Shown here: positions 17,876 to 26,683 of the stretch, one piece after another
Layout of the letters: each line of letters opens with the position of its first letter
Numbering within the stretch: position 1 is the first letter of the stretch
Assembly (NCBI GenBank): GCA_035294245.1
Contig: DATGLG010000040.1
Span: 62,001-126,000, forward strand
DNA: 64,000 bases
Direction of reading: 5' to 3'
Origin: DATGLG01 sp035294245
GTDB lineage: Bacteria > Pseudomonadota > Alphaproteobacteria > JACZXZ01
Notes under the pieces: model-generated
Database searches by the model: none
What the model saw: the letters and a program-made list of their open reading frames with translations, nothing else
Told to the model about the DNA's origin: nothing
Made by a program: the position numbers and the translations under genes

Positions 17876-19072
17876 TCAGAAGCGGCGCGGGATGTGGCGC
17901 GTCAATGCCGCCGCTCCCAGCATCATCAGGCCGCCGGCGGCGAACACCGAGGGCAGGCTGAAGAGCGTGAGCAGCAGGGCGAAGAGCCCCGGCGGGACGA
18001 ATTGCGAGGCGTCGCGATAGCTGACATAGACCGTCGTCATTTCCGCGCGCTCATAGGGATGGACGGCGCGGAGGAAGAGCAGGTTGCCGGCGCCGTCGAT
18101 GGTCTCGGTGCCGAGGGCCGCAAGCAGCAGCACGACGGCACCGAGCCAGGGCCGGGAGAGGCATGAGGCCGCCGCCACGCTCAACGCACCGGCGAGGCCA
18201 TAGCCGATCCCGAGCAGGCGGCGCAGGCCGTAGCGGCGGCCGACCCAGCCCCAGAGGGGCACGCTCCACATCCAGCCCAAGCCGATCGAGACGATGGCGC
18301 CCCCGGCCTCGGCGCCGAGGCCGGAGGTGACCGCGAAGATCGGCGCATACACATAGAACATGCTCCACCAGGACGAGCGCGCGGCGGCGAGGAGCCAGGC
18401 GAGGCGCAGGCGCGGCTGCGCGAAGAAGCGGCGCAGGTAGCGCAGCGGATTGGGCGGCGGGCGGCGCATGGCCTGGAGCACCGCATTCTCGCCGAGGCGC
18501 AAGGCCCAGAAGAGCGCGAGCAGCGCAAGGGCGGCCGCGGCGGCGACGGCGTATGGCGCGAGCGGCGCCACGGCGCCCTGCAAATAGACCCCGAGCCACG
18601 GCCCGACGCTCCACGGCGCCGCGGCGACGAGGATGCGCGTAGGCTCGAAGCGGCCAAGCTCGTGCCGGGGAATATGGTCGAGGACATAGAGATTGAGGGT
18701 GATCTCGAGGCAGGCGAAGGCGAAGGTCGTAAGGAAGAGCCCGACCACCAGTGCCGGCAGGCTGGCGATGTCGAGCAGCAAGGCGCCGGCGGCGAAGCCG
18801 AGCGAGCCGAGGCTGAAGACCCAGCGTCGCCGAATGAGCCGGTTGAGCCAGGGAATCCCGAGCCGGCCCGCGAGCCCGGCCATGCTCATGGCGAGATAGA
18901 GGACGCTGACGGCGCGCGCGGTTCCGAGCAGCGCCAGGGCCTTGAGAGGCACCACCGTCAGCAGGATCGTCTGAGCGACGGCGAGGAGGAAGAAGAGGCT
19001 CGCGAAGGCGATTGCCTTGCGGCGCGCGAGCGCCTCGATCCAAAGGGCCGCCTGAAGCGGTCGGAGCGTCAT
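17876..19072 (-). CDS. Major facilitator superfamily transporter
   Basis: A 398-aa protein with about 12 hydrophobic helices. The motif between helices 2 and 3 is partly kept (GRLGIPWLNRLIRRRW), and a long central loop sits near residues 190-215 (LRLGENAVLQAMRRPPPNP). It is typical of MFS drug or metabolite exporters in length and layout. The substrate is unknown. It overlaps nothing, converges with the Gly-rich gene and lies 31 bp after the ureohydrolase-family gene in the same direction, so the two are probably one transcript. Confidence 0.88.
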   Translation of the reverse strand: MTLRPLQAALWIEALARRKAIAFASLFFLLAVAQTILLTVVPLKALALLGTARAVSVLYLAMSMAGLAGRLGIPWLNRLIRRRWVFSLGSLGFAAGALLLDIASLPALVVGLFLTTFAFACLEITLNLYVLDHIPRHELGRFEPTRILVAAAPWSVGPWLGVYLQGAVAPLAPYAVAAAAALALLALFWALRLGENAVLQAMRRPPPNPLRYLRRFFAQPRLRLAWLLAAARSSWWSMFYVYAPIFAVTSGLGAEAGGAIVSIGLGWMWSVPLWGWVGRRYGLRRLLGIGYGLAGALSVAAASCLSRPWLGAVVLLLAALGTETIDGAGNLLFLRAVHPYERAEMTTVYVSYRDASQFVPPGLFALLLTLFSLPSVFAAGGLMMLGAAALTRHIPRRF

Positions 19073-19103
19073 TGGGCCTCGCGCGGCGGCGGCGACGCGC
19101 CGC

Positions 19104-20066
19104 TCAAGCCATTCGCTGCCGGGCGATGAGACCGATCGCGTTCGCGACGAGCCGTGCGGCGGTCAAGGCGCCGCGCTGCTGCACGTCGTTCGCCGGCATG
19201 AACTCCACGATGTCGAAGGCGGCGATCCGCGCCTTTTTCGCGACGCCGCGCAGGATCTCGACGGCCTGCCAATAAAGGAGCCCGCCGGGTGCTGGTCCGA
19301 TCACCGCCGGCATGATGCTGGGATCGAGCCCGTCGCAATCGACGGTGACGAGAACATGGGCGCCGTCGGCAAGGTGGCGCAGCACGGCGGCAGCACCCTC
19401 GGCCTGCACCTGGTCCGCGAAGACGAAGGTCACGCCGGCGGCGCAAGCGTCCCGGTAGTCGGACACGCGCGCGCTGCCGGTGCCGCGCGCGCCGACCTGG
19501 ATGATCTTCTCGATCCACGGCATTTCGCTCGCGCGCCGCATCGTGCTGGAGAGGCCGAGCTTGATGCCCTCGACCTCGTCCCGCCAGTCGATATGGGCGT
19601 CGATCTGGAGCACGGTGAATTTGCCCGCGTCCTCGAAAGCCTGAAACAGGGGAATGGGAATCGAATCATCGCCGCCGATAACCACCGGCACCGCTCCACC
19701 CCGCAGCAAGGCCCGGACGGCCGCCGTGATCCTTTCCCGGTTGGCGCGGGGATCGGAGGGATCGTAGTCGAGATCGCCGCAATCCACCACCTTGACGCCC
19801 TCGGGGATCATCTTGTCGCCGAGGTCGAAATCCATGTGCTCGCGCGCACCCGCCCAATTGGCGATGCCGGCGCGGATCGCCGCCGGCCCGCCGGCGCAAT
19901 AGGGCCCGACCGAGGGATAGGGCGTTGCCGCCGGCGCGCCAAGGAGTGCGATCGCGGCTTTGGCACCCGCCTCGATGGTGCTCGGCGGAAGGTCGAGAAA
20001 GGTCCCGCTCTTCGAGGCTCCGAACATGTCTCCGAGACGGGAGGGTGACGGCGGGCGACCTTCCAT
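19104..20066 (-). CDS. Arginase/agmatinase family ureohydrolase with GGDD motif
   Basis: A 320-aa binuclear-manganese ureohydrolase, cleaving guanidino compounds to urea and an amine in the family. Metal ligands are seen in DAHID (156-160) and VDCDGLDP (243 and 245). The first ligand motif GGDHS reads GGDDS (131-135), so Asp134 replaces the usual histidine. The ATG at 20066 follows GGAGAG; an upstream start would add a Cys/Arg-rich tail not found in the family. It is likely co-transcribed with the MFS gene. Whether it acts on agmatine, arginine or another guanidine is open. Confidence 0.85.
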   Translation of the reverse strand: MEGRPPSPSRLGDMFGASKSGTFLDLPPSTIEAGAKAAIALLGAPAATPYPSVGPYCAGGPAAIRAGIANWAGAREHMDFDLGDKMIPEGVKVVDCGDLDYDPSDPRANRERITAAVRALLRGGAVPVVIGGDDSIPIPLFQAFEDAGKFTVLQIDAHIDWRDEVEGIKLGLSSTMRRASEMPWIEKIIQVGARGTGSARVSDYRDACAAGVTFVFADQVQAEGAAAVLRHLADGAHVLVTVDCDGLDPSIMPAVIGPAPGGLLYWQAVEILRGVAKKARIAAFDIVEFMPANDVQQRGALTAARLVANAIGLIARQRMA

Positions 20067-20284
20067 TTTTCTCTCCGGCACGAGGCAGCCGCGTGCGAGT
20101 GCGGCATCGTCGGATCGTGCCCAACTCTGCCGGCACAGGCAAGCCAAGGTCCCTCAACAGTGCAATGCCGCCGCAGCATATCCGACTTATAACTTGCATA
20201 AACCGTTTTACAGGTTGTAACACCGCGGCGCGGCCGCTAAGCTCTGTGGCCTGGGACGGGGCGCAGGCAGGAAGGGAGGCGGAA

Positions 20285-20638
20285 ATGGCCGGTCATGGAG
20301 ACGCCGCGAAGTTCTCGACCAAGAAGATCGCACGCATCTGGAAGGGGCGGGTCAAGCTCGCGGTCGCCGATGAGTATGCCGCCTATCTCTACGAGAGCGG
20401 GGTGCGGCACCTCAAATCCGTCGAGGGAAATCTCGGCGTCCAAATGTTCCGGAAATCCGAACAGGAGACGGCGGAATTCATGGTCGTCTCCTATTGGGAT
20501 CCCGGCAAGGCGCAGGACGCCATCCGGAAGTTCGCCGGCGCCAGCGCGGGCAAGGCTTGGCTTTTGAAAAAGGATCGGGAGTACCTGCTCGACCCGGACC
20601 GCGCACCCGAACATTACGAACTCCTATCGGACGACTAG
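20285..20638 (+). CDS. ABM-fold (antibiotic biosynthesis monooxygenase-like) protein
   Basis: A 117-aa protein with the ferredoxin-like pattern of ABM-domain proteins: ARIWKGRVKLAVADEYAAYL, LGVQMFRKSE and TAEFMVVSYWD. These small dimeric barrels bind heme or aromatic substrates, or only sense redox state. The ATG is preceded by a strong GGAAGGGAGGCGG. It is divergent from the ureohydrolase gene and 122 bp before the Liv operon. No catalytic residue is certain, so function is unknown. Confidence 0.75.
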   Translation: MAGHGDAAKFSTKKIARIWKGRVKLAVADEYAAYLYESGVRHLKSVEGNLGVQMFRKSEQETAEFMVVSYWDPGKAQDAIRKFAGASAGKAWLLKKDREYLLDPDRAPEHYELLSDD

Positions 20639-20760
20639 GCCCCAATGGCTGCCGAGATCCCGTAGCGAGAGCCTAGGCCCCCGAATGTTCTCGACATCGA
20701 ATTCACATCGTATCAACATCAGGACAAAACCAATTCGAAACTGAACGACGGGAGAGCACT

Positions 20761-22014
20761 ATGTCATACCGAGCTTGGGAGACGTTGAAGGCGGTGCCGC
20801 TGGCCGCCGTGTTGCTTGCAGCGACGACCGCCGCGGGAATGGCGGTGACCGTGGGGCCGGTGACCGATCCCATCGGCGTCGTGAAGATTCCCAAGGGCGC
20901 GCCGCTCCAGATTGGCGGCTATTGGGTGATGTCGGGCCCCGATTCGGCCCTTGGCATCGACGAGAAGCGCGCCGTCGAGATCGCGATCAAGGATGTCGGC
21001 GGCAAGCTCGTCGGCCATCCGATCAAGTTCAGCGCCGAGGATGACGGCTGCAACCCCGAAGGCGGGCAGACCGCGGCGACCAAGCTCGCGGCCAATCCGC
21101 AAAACGTGATCATCATCGGCCCGGCCTGCTCGAGCGCTGCGACGCCGGCAGCACCCATCCTGTGGAAGGCCGGCATGGTCGATATCGACACGGCGGCGAC
21201 CGCACCCGCGCTGACGGCCGCCGACCGCAAGCCCGAATATGACGGCTTCGTGCGGACTGTCTATAGCGACACCGACCAAGGCGCCTCGGATGCCAAATAC
21301 ATCTATAACGTGCTGAAGGCGCGCAAGGTCGTGACGCTCCATGACGGCAGCGCCTATGCCCAGCAGCTCGCCCATGTGATGGCCGAGAACTTCAAGAAGC
21401 TCGGGGGAACGATCCTGTCGCAGGAAGCCGTGGCGCCCACCGATGTGGATATGCATCCAGTCCTGACCCGCGTGGCGACCGAGAAGCCCGATGTTCTCTA
21501 CTTCCCCATCTTCGTCGCCGCCGCCTCGCAGATCCTTCGGCAGGCGAAGGAGATTCCGGGCATGGCGCATGTCCAGCTGATCGGCAGCTCCGGGCTCATG
21601 GCCCCTGACCTGATCGAGGCCGCGCGCGACGCCGTCGTCGGCTTCCGCATCACCTATCCCGACCAGTCGCCCGAGGCGATGGGCAAGGGCTACCCGGCCT
21701 TCGTCGAGAAATACACCAAGATGTTCGGCGAGGCGCCGATCTCGGGCTATCACGCCAACGCCTATGACGCCGCCATGCTGGCCTTCAAGGCGATCGAGAA
21801 GGTGGCCAAGACGGACAAGAGCGGCACCACCTATATCGGCCGCAAGGCGCTGCGCGACGCCGTCTATGCCACGAAGTTCGAGGGCATCAGCGGGCCGATC
21901 GCATGCGACGCGCATGGCGAGTGCGCGAAGTTCAAGCCCGCGGTCTACGAGTTCACCAACGCCGATCCGAAGACCTTCAAGATTGGCGTGAATCCGAAGA
22001 AGATCTGGCCGTAG
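20761..22014 (+). CDS. Liv-type ABC transporter substrate-binding protein
   Basis: A 417-aa periplasmic binding protein (Peripla_BP_6/LivJ type) with a signal peptide of about 28 residues. Two lobes are seen: PLQIGGYWVMSGPDS begins the first, and the conserved hinge region IIIGPACSSAATPA (about 115-130) carries the ligand-binding serines. The C-terminal GYHANAYDAAMLAFKAIEK helix is also typical. It should deliver branched-chain amino acids or a related amide, aromatic or urea-like ligand to the downstream permeases. It is the first gene of a five-gene operon. Confidence 0.92.
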   Translation: MSYRAWETLKAVPLAAVLLAATTAAGMAVTVGPVTDPIGVVKIPKGAPLQIGGYWVMSGPDSALGIDEKRAVEIAIKDVGGKLVGHPIKFSAEDDGCNPEGGQTAATKLAANPQNVIIIGPACSSAATPAAPILWKAGMVDIDTAATAPALTAADRKPEYDGFVRTVYSDTDQGASDAKYIYNVLKARKVVTLHDGSAYAQQLAHVMAENFKKLGGTILSQEAVAPTDVDMHPVLTRVATEKPDVLYFPIFVAAASQILRQAKEIPGMAHVQLIGSSGLMAPDLIEAARDAVVGFRITYPDQSPEAMGKGYPAFVEKYTKMFGEAPISGYHANAYDAAMLAFKAIEKVAKTDKSGTTYIGRKALRDAVYATKFEGISGPIACDAHGECAKFKPAVYEFTNADPKTFKIGVNPKKIWP

Positions 22015-22040
22015 GCGCTTGGCGCAACTGCCGGCCCTCG

Positions 22041-22099
22041 GGTATCGGCGAGCCGGAGAATGACCATGCAGGATGCAATGGCATTCTCCGGCCGATACC
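22041..22099 (+). promoter_or_regulatory. Long intercistronic hairpin between Liv binding protein and permease
   Basis: A two-part inverted repeat: outer arms GGTATCGG (22041-22048) and CCGATACC (22092-22099), inner arms CCGGAGAATG (22053-22062) and CATTCTCCGG (22082-22091). The stem has 18 bp, a 4-nt bulge and a 19-nt loop. It lies just after the binding-protein stop and 34 bp before livH. Such hairpins protect the upstream message and reduce permease expression. There is no T-run after it. Confidence 0.7.
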
Positions 22100-22132
22100 T
22101 CGTTTCATGCTCACATAGAGAGCGTCCATTGC

Positions 22133-23227
22133 ATGGCTGAAGTCTCGGCAGGATGGACCCCGGCAAAGGGCCTGAAATCGCTTGCGCGATTCACCTTCGT
22201 CGACGTGGTGCTCTGGGGATTGCGAATCCTCGTGATCTGCGTCGTCGTCGGCGGCACGGTGGGGACCCTGATCAAGGGCCGCTACGGCGCCGCCCAATGG
22301 TTCGATTTCTGCCTGTTCGGCCTTACGATCGGCAGCGTCTATGCCCTGGTCGCCCTCGGCTACACCATGGTCTACGGCGTGCTGCGCCTGATCAATTTCG
22401 CCCATGGCGATATCATGATGACGGGCGCTTTCGCCGGCTATTTCGTCGCCACCGCCGTCGACAGCTCAGGGTTTCTCGAGCGCGATCCCGTTCTCGCGAT
22501 GATCCTGATTCTCGCCGTCGCCATCGCCACGTCGGTGACGATCGCGGCGCTCACCGAGCGCTTCGCCTACCGCCCGTTTCGCAACAAAGGCGGGCTCGCC
22601 CCGCTCATTTGCGCAATCGGCGTATCGTTCTTCCTCGAGCAGACCTTCCGCGGCGCGTTCGGCTCGGGCGTGCGGTCCTATCCCGATCCCAAATGGCTGA
22701 GGCAGGAGTTCCATCTCTTCGGCTTCACCGTGCCCCGGGTCGACGCCCTCGTCATCGTCGCCGCTCTGATCGCGATGCTCTGCCTCTACCTGATCGTGCA
22801 GCGCACCAAGATGGGCACCGCCATGCGGGCCGTGTCTGAGGATGCCGATGCCGCGGCGATGATGGGCATCGACGTGAACAAGGTCATCGTCTTCACCTTC
22901 ATGCTGGGCGGTGCGATGGCCGGGGTGGCCGGGGTCTGCTACGCCTTCGTCTTCAAGCAGGTCTACTTCTATATGGGCTTCACGCCGGGCATTAAGGCCT
23001 TCGGCGCCGCCGTGCTGGGCGGTATCGGCAACGTCCCCGGCGCCATGATCGGCGGCTTCTTCCTCGGCCTCGTCGAATCCGTCGGGCCCGCGCTGTTCCT
23101 CGACGGCATCGGCATCACGGCACCTTACCAGCTTCGCGATCTCATCGCCTTCACGCTGCTGATCATGGTCCTGATCTTCCGGCCCCACGGCATCTTTGGG
23201 GAACGCATGGCCAAGCAACGGGCTTAA
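22133..23227 (+). CDS. livH: Branched-chain amino acid ABC transporter permease LivH
   Basis: A 364-aa permease with about eight to nine helices. The signature ALGYTMVYGVLRLINFAHGD (LivH motif) is at about 90-109, and the C-terminal GGIGNVPGAMIGGFFLG is typical. It is about 70 residues longer than E. coli LivH because of an N-terminal extra helix (VVLWGLRILVICVVVGG). The start at 22133 (MAEVSAG) is chosen because an upstream start would run into the hairpin. It forms the transport pore with LivM. Confidence 0.92.
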   Translation: MAEVSAGWTPAKGLKSLARFTFVDVVLWGLRILVICVVVGGTVGTLIKGRYGAAQWFDFCLFGLTIGSVYALVALGYTMVYGVLRLINFAHGDIMMTGAFAGYFVATAVDSSGFLERDPVLAMILILAVAIATSVTIAALTERFAYRPFRNKGGLAPLICAIGVSFFLEQTFRGAFGSGVRSYPDPKWLRQEFHLFGFTVPRVDALVIVAALIAMLCLYLIVQRTKMGTAMRAVSEDADAAAMMGIDVNKVIVFTFMLGGAMAGVAGVCYAFVFKQVYFYMGFTPGIKAFGAAVLGGIGNVPGAMIGGFFLGLVESVGPALFLDGIGITAPYQLRDLIAFTLLIMVLIFRPHGIFGERMAKQRA

Positions 23228-23286
23228 TCATGGCAAACCCCGGGTGCAGATTGTCGCTGCGATCGCGGAGATAGGAGTCGGATCGG

Positions 23287-25071
23287 ATGGCGGAACAGGC
23301 GACCATTCGCAGGCCGCGGCGCAGCGAGCGACGGAAGTCCCCGCTCGCACAGGCGGCGACGATCGGCTTCGTCTTCGGCGTGCTCGCCCTCTACCTCGTC
23401 GCCGTCGGTCTCTTTCTCATGTTCCACGCCCGCTGGATCATCGTCGACGTCCTGTCGCTCGGGCACGCGACGCTGCTCACGATCGGAATCGCGACCGGGA
23501 TCGCGGTCGCCAGGCGCCAGGCGGAATTGACACCCTCCGCGATCCGCCTCAATAGCTGCCTTGCGGGCGCCATCGGCGGCGGCATGCTGGCGATCCTGCT
23601 GCTGGCGATGACCCTCATCGACCTCCGCACCGTCTTCATCGCGCTGTCGCGGGACTTGTTCCAGGCTTTGACATTCCATGTCGGCCTGCTCGGCGGGATG
23701 GCGATCCTGATCGGAGCAGGAGCGGCGCTCGCCGTTCTTGGCGCCGTCTTGTCGCGCTGTCCGCCGAAAATTTGGCGGCCGATTCTGATCGGCGTTCTCG
23801 CGGTGGCGTTCTTCGGCGTCTTTCAGGAGCTGCTGCAGATCATGATGCAGACGAATGCCGTCGTCGATGCCGTGCGCGACCTTCTCTATACCTGGGATGG
23901 GCTCAGCCTGCAGGGTGCCATCATCATCTTCGCCGTCGTGGCCGGCGGCGTCTTCATCGCCGGCGAGCTGAAGCGCCGGGGTGTCGTGCTCGTCCGCACC
24001 GAGACGCCGGTCCAGCGGCGGCGGATGCTCGCCATCCGCATCATCCTTCTCGTTCTCGGCCTCATTTTCATTCCGGTCCTGGCCGGCTCGTATATCGGCC
24101 AGGTCCTGCTGCTCGTCGGCCTCTACATCCTGATGGGCATGGGGCTCAACCTCGAGGTCGGCCTGGCCGGGCTCCTCGATCTCGGCTTCGTCGCATTCTT
24201 TGCCGTCGGCGCCTATACGACAGCACTCCTCACCGCCGACAGCACCCATGCCCTCGCCGCCTACACGGCGCTGCCGAGTCTCTCCTATTGGGCGGCCATG
24301 CCGATCGCCGTCGTGATGGCCATCATCGTCGGCGTCTTGTTCGGCATCCCGGTGCTGGGTGTGCGCGGCGATTATCTCGCCGTCGCCACCATGGGCCTCG
24401 GCGAAATTGTGCGCGTGCTGGTGCAGTCCGATTTCGCGGCGCCGCTTCTGAACGGCGCCCAGGGCATCCTGCAGATTCCCAAGCCGAAGCTCGGCGGCTT
24501 CGAGCTCGCCGATCCCGTCGACCTCTATTACCTAACCCTGGTCGCCTCCGCCGTCGCCGCCTATTTCGCCTGGCGGCTCGAGAACTCGCGACTCGGCCGC
24601 GCTTGGATGGCGATCCGCGACGACGAGGATGTGGCCCAGGCCCTCGGCATCAATCTCGTGAAGATCAAGCTGCTGGCCTACGGCCTGGGCGCCGCCTTCG
24701 CCGGGCTCGCCGGCTCGATTTTCGCCACCATGCTCACCTCCGTCTATCCGAGCAGCTTCCAGCTCCTCATCTCCATCAACGTGCTGGCCCTCGTCATCGT
24801 CGGCGGGATGGGCAGCCTGCCGGGCGTGATCGTCGGCTCGGTCGCCCTCGTCGGCTTGCCGGAACTCCTGCGGGAATTCGGCGAATACCGCTATCTCTTT
24901 TATGGCGCCGCCCTCATCGTGATGATGCGGATCAGGCCCGAGGGGCTGTGGCCATCCCGCATCCGCCGCCGCGAGCTGCATGCTGCCGACGAGGAGGTGC
25001 CGGAAGCCGATGTCGCGGCGATGGAGCCGCTCGAGGCCACGGGCGCCAATCTGCGCCGCTCCGGCTCTTAG
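23287..25071 (+). CDS. livM: Branched-chain amino acid ABC transporter permease LivM, extended
   Basis: A 594-aa permease. The LivM core starts near residue 255 (IPVLAGSYIGQVLLLVGLYI) and includes GLAGLLDLGFVAFFAVGAY and GIPVLGVRGDYLAVATMG, where the ATPase-coupling loop lies. The first 250 residues are an extra region with five to six hydrophobic helices. Most LivM proteins have 320-460 residues, so this is a long member. The C-terminal GGMGSLPGVIVGSVAL is typical. It precedes livG by 11 bp. Confidence 0.9.
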   Translation: MAEQATIRRPRRSERRKSPLAQAATIGFVFGVLALYLVAVGLFLMFHARWIIVDVLSLGHATLLTIGIATGIAVARRQAELTPSAIRLNSCLAGAIGGGMLAILLLAMTLIDLRTVFIALSRDLFQALTFHVGLLGGMAILIGAGAALAVLGAVLSRCPPKIWRPILIGVLAVAFFGVFQELLQIMMQTNAVVDAVRDLLYTWDGLSLQGAIIIFAVVAGGVFIAGELKRRGVVLVRTETPVQRRRMLAIRIILLVLGLIFIPVLAGSYIGQVLLLVGLYILMGMGLNLEVGLAGLLDLGFVAFFAVGAYTTALLTADSTHALAAYTALPSLSYWAAMPIAVVMAIIVGVLFGIPVLGVRGDYLAVATMGLGEIVRVLVQSDFAAPLLNGAQGILQIPKPKLGGFELADPVDLYYLTLVASAVAAYFAWRLENSRLGRAWMAIRDDEDVAQALGINLVKIKLLAYGLGAAFAGLAGSIFATMLTSVYPSSFQLLISINVLALVIVGGMGSLPGVIVGSVALVGLPELLREFGEYRYLFYGAALIVMMRIRPEGLWPSRIRRRELHAADEEVPEADVAAMEPLEATGANLRRSGS

Positions 25072-25082
25072 GAGTGCTGGCG

Positions 25083-25928
25083 ATGACCGGCGCGGCCATT
25101 CTTGTCACGAAAGGACTGACAAAGCGCTTCGGGGGACTGACGGCGATTGACACGCTCGACCTCGAGGTCGCCGAAGGCGCGATCCACAGCATCATCGGCC
25201 CCAACGGTGCGGGCAAGACGACGGTCTTCAACTGCATCATGCAGAATTTGCGGCCGAGCGCCGGACAGATCTGGTTCCAGGGCGCACGGCTCGATGGGCT
25301 GACGCCCGATTTCGTGGCGGCGGCAGGAATTAGCCGCACCTACCAGAACATCCGCCTGTTCCGCAACATAACGGCCATCGAGAATCTGCTGGTCGGAATG
25401 CATCTTCATCTCAAATCCCGGTGGTGGGGCGCCTTGGTCAACTCGCCCCATACCCGGGCCGACGAGGCGCGCGCCCACGCGGAGGCGTTGAAGCTGCTCG
25501 AGTTCGTCGGCCTCAAGGGACGCGGCGACGTGCTTGCGCGCAATCTCGCCTATGGCGAGCAGCGCCGGCTCGAGATCGGCCGCGCCTTGGCGACCCAGCC
25601 ACGGCTTCTGATGCTGGACGAGCCGACCGCCGGCATGAACCCGCGCGAGATCTCGGACATGATGGCCTTCATCCGCCGGGTGCGCGAAATCTTCAACGTC
25701 ACCATCCTCCTCATCGAGCACCAGATGCGGGTCGTGATGGGCATGTCCGATCGCGTGACCGTTCTCGATCACGGCGCCAAGATCGCCGAGGGCCTGCCAG
25801 CCGAGGTGCAGCGCGACACGAAAGTGATCGAGGCGTATCTCGGCAGCCCCCGCACCGCGGCCGCGGCGGCGCGGCAGCATGCCGTCGAGCACATCACCGA
25901 AACCCCGACCGGACCGGGAGCCCCGTGA
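25083..25928 (+). CDS. livG: Branched-chain amino acid ABC transporter ATPase LivG
   Basis: A 281-aa ATPase with LivG features: TKRFGGLTAIDTLDLEV, Walker A GPNGAGKTT (about 39-47), the insertion GISRTYQNIRLFRNITAIEN, signature LAYGEQRRLEIGRAL, Walker B LLMLDEPTAGMNP and the switch EHQM. A C-terminal Ala-rich tail is added. The start at 25083 follows the stop of livM by 11 bp; the open frame upstream is the shadow of livM. Confidence 0.93.
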   Translation: MTGAAILVTKGLTKRFGGLTAIDTLDLEVAEGAIHSIIGPNGAGKTTVFNCIMQNLRPSAGQIWFQGARLDGLTPDFVAAAGISRTYQNIRLFRNITAIENLLVGMHLHLKSRWWGALVNSPHTRADEARAHAEALKLLEFVGLKGRGDVLARNLAYGEQRRLEIGRALATQPRLLMLDEPTAGMNPREISDMMAFIRRVREIFNVTILLIEHQMRVVMGMSDRVTVLDHGAKIAEGLPAEVQRDTKVIEAYLGSPRTAAAAARQHAVEHITETPTGPGAP

Positions 25929-25959
25929 CGATGCGGCGCCGCTGAGGACGAGGCCACGC

Positions 25960-26667
25960 ATGGCTTTGCTCGAAATCGACGATATCCACGTCTTCTACGA
26001 CCAGATCGAGGCGCTGAAGGGCGTCTCCCTCGCCGTCGAGGCGGACCAGATCGTCACCCTCGTCGGGGCGAACGGCGCCGGCAAGACGACGACCCTGCGG
26101 GCGATCAGCGGCCTGCTTCATCCGCGGCAGGGGGAAATCCGCCTCGACGGGCAGAGCCTCGCCGATCTGCAGCCCCACGAGATCGCCACCATGGGCGTGG
26201 TGCCGGTCCCCGAAGGGCGGCGCATCTTCTCGCGCCTGACCGTGAGCGAGAATCTCGAGATGGGCGCCTTCACGCGAACGGACCGCCAAGGCATCGACGA
26301 GGACCGGGAGCGCATGCTGACGCTGTTTCCCCGCCTGCGCGAACGGCTCAAGCAGGTCGCCGGCACCCTTTCCGGCGGCGAGCAGCAGATGGTCGCGACG
26401 GCGCGCGCTTTGATGGCGCGGCCGCGGGTGCTGCTGATGGACGAGCCGAGCATGGGCCTCTCGCCCGTGATGGTCGAGCATGTGTTCGACACGATCCGCA
26501 CCATCAACAAGCAAGGTGTTACGATCCTGCTCGTCGAGCAGAACGCGCTCCTGGCGCTCAGCATCGCGGACCGCGCTTACGTCCTCGAAAGCGGCCGGAT
26601 CGTGCTGACCGGCCGCGGCCCCGAGCTTCTGGAGGACGAGAAGGTCCAGCGCGCCTATCTCGGCTGA
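25960..26667 (+). CDS. livF: Branched-chain amino acid ABC transporter ATPase LivF
   Basis: A 235-aa ATPase, usual LivF length. Walker A is GANGAGKTT, the region VPEGRRIFSRLTVSENLEMGA is diagnostic of LivF, the signature is LSGGEQQMVATARAL, and Walker B is LLMDEPSMGLSP. The ATG at 25960 places the first strand at ALLEIDDIHVFY. It is the last gene of the Liv operon, 31 bp after livG, and converges with the FabZ-like gene. Confidence 0.93.
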   Translation: MALLEIDDIHVFYDQIEALKGVSLAVEADQIVTLVGANGAGKTTTLRAISGLLHPRQGEIRLDGQSLADLQPHEIATMGVVPVPEGRRIFSRLTVSENLEMGAFTRTDRQGIDEDRERMLTLFPRLRERLKQVAGTLSGGEQQMVATARALMARPRVLLMDEPSMGLSPVMVEHVFDTIRTINKQGVTILLVEQNALLALSIADRAYVLESGRIVLTGRGPELLEDEKVQRAYLG

Positions 26668-26683
26668 CCGCCAGCGCCTTCGC

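Noticed and set aside
23772..25082. A long in-frame extension upstream of livG
   Set aside because: The translated extension is Arg/Pro-rich and lies over the livM gene in another frame; livG has a proper start at 25083.
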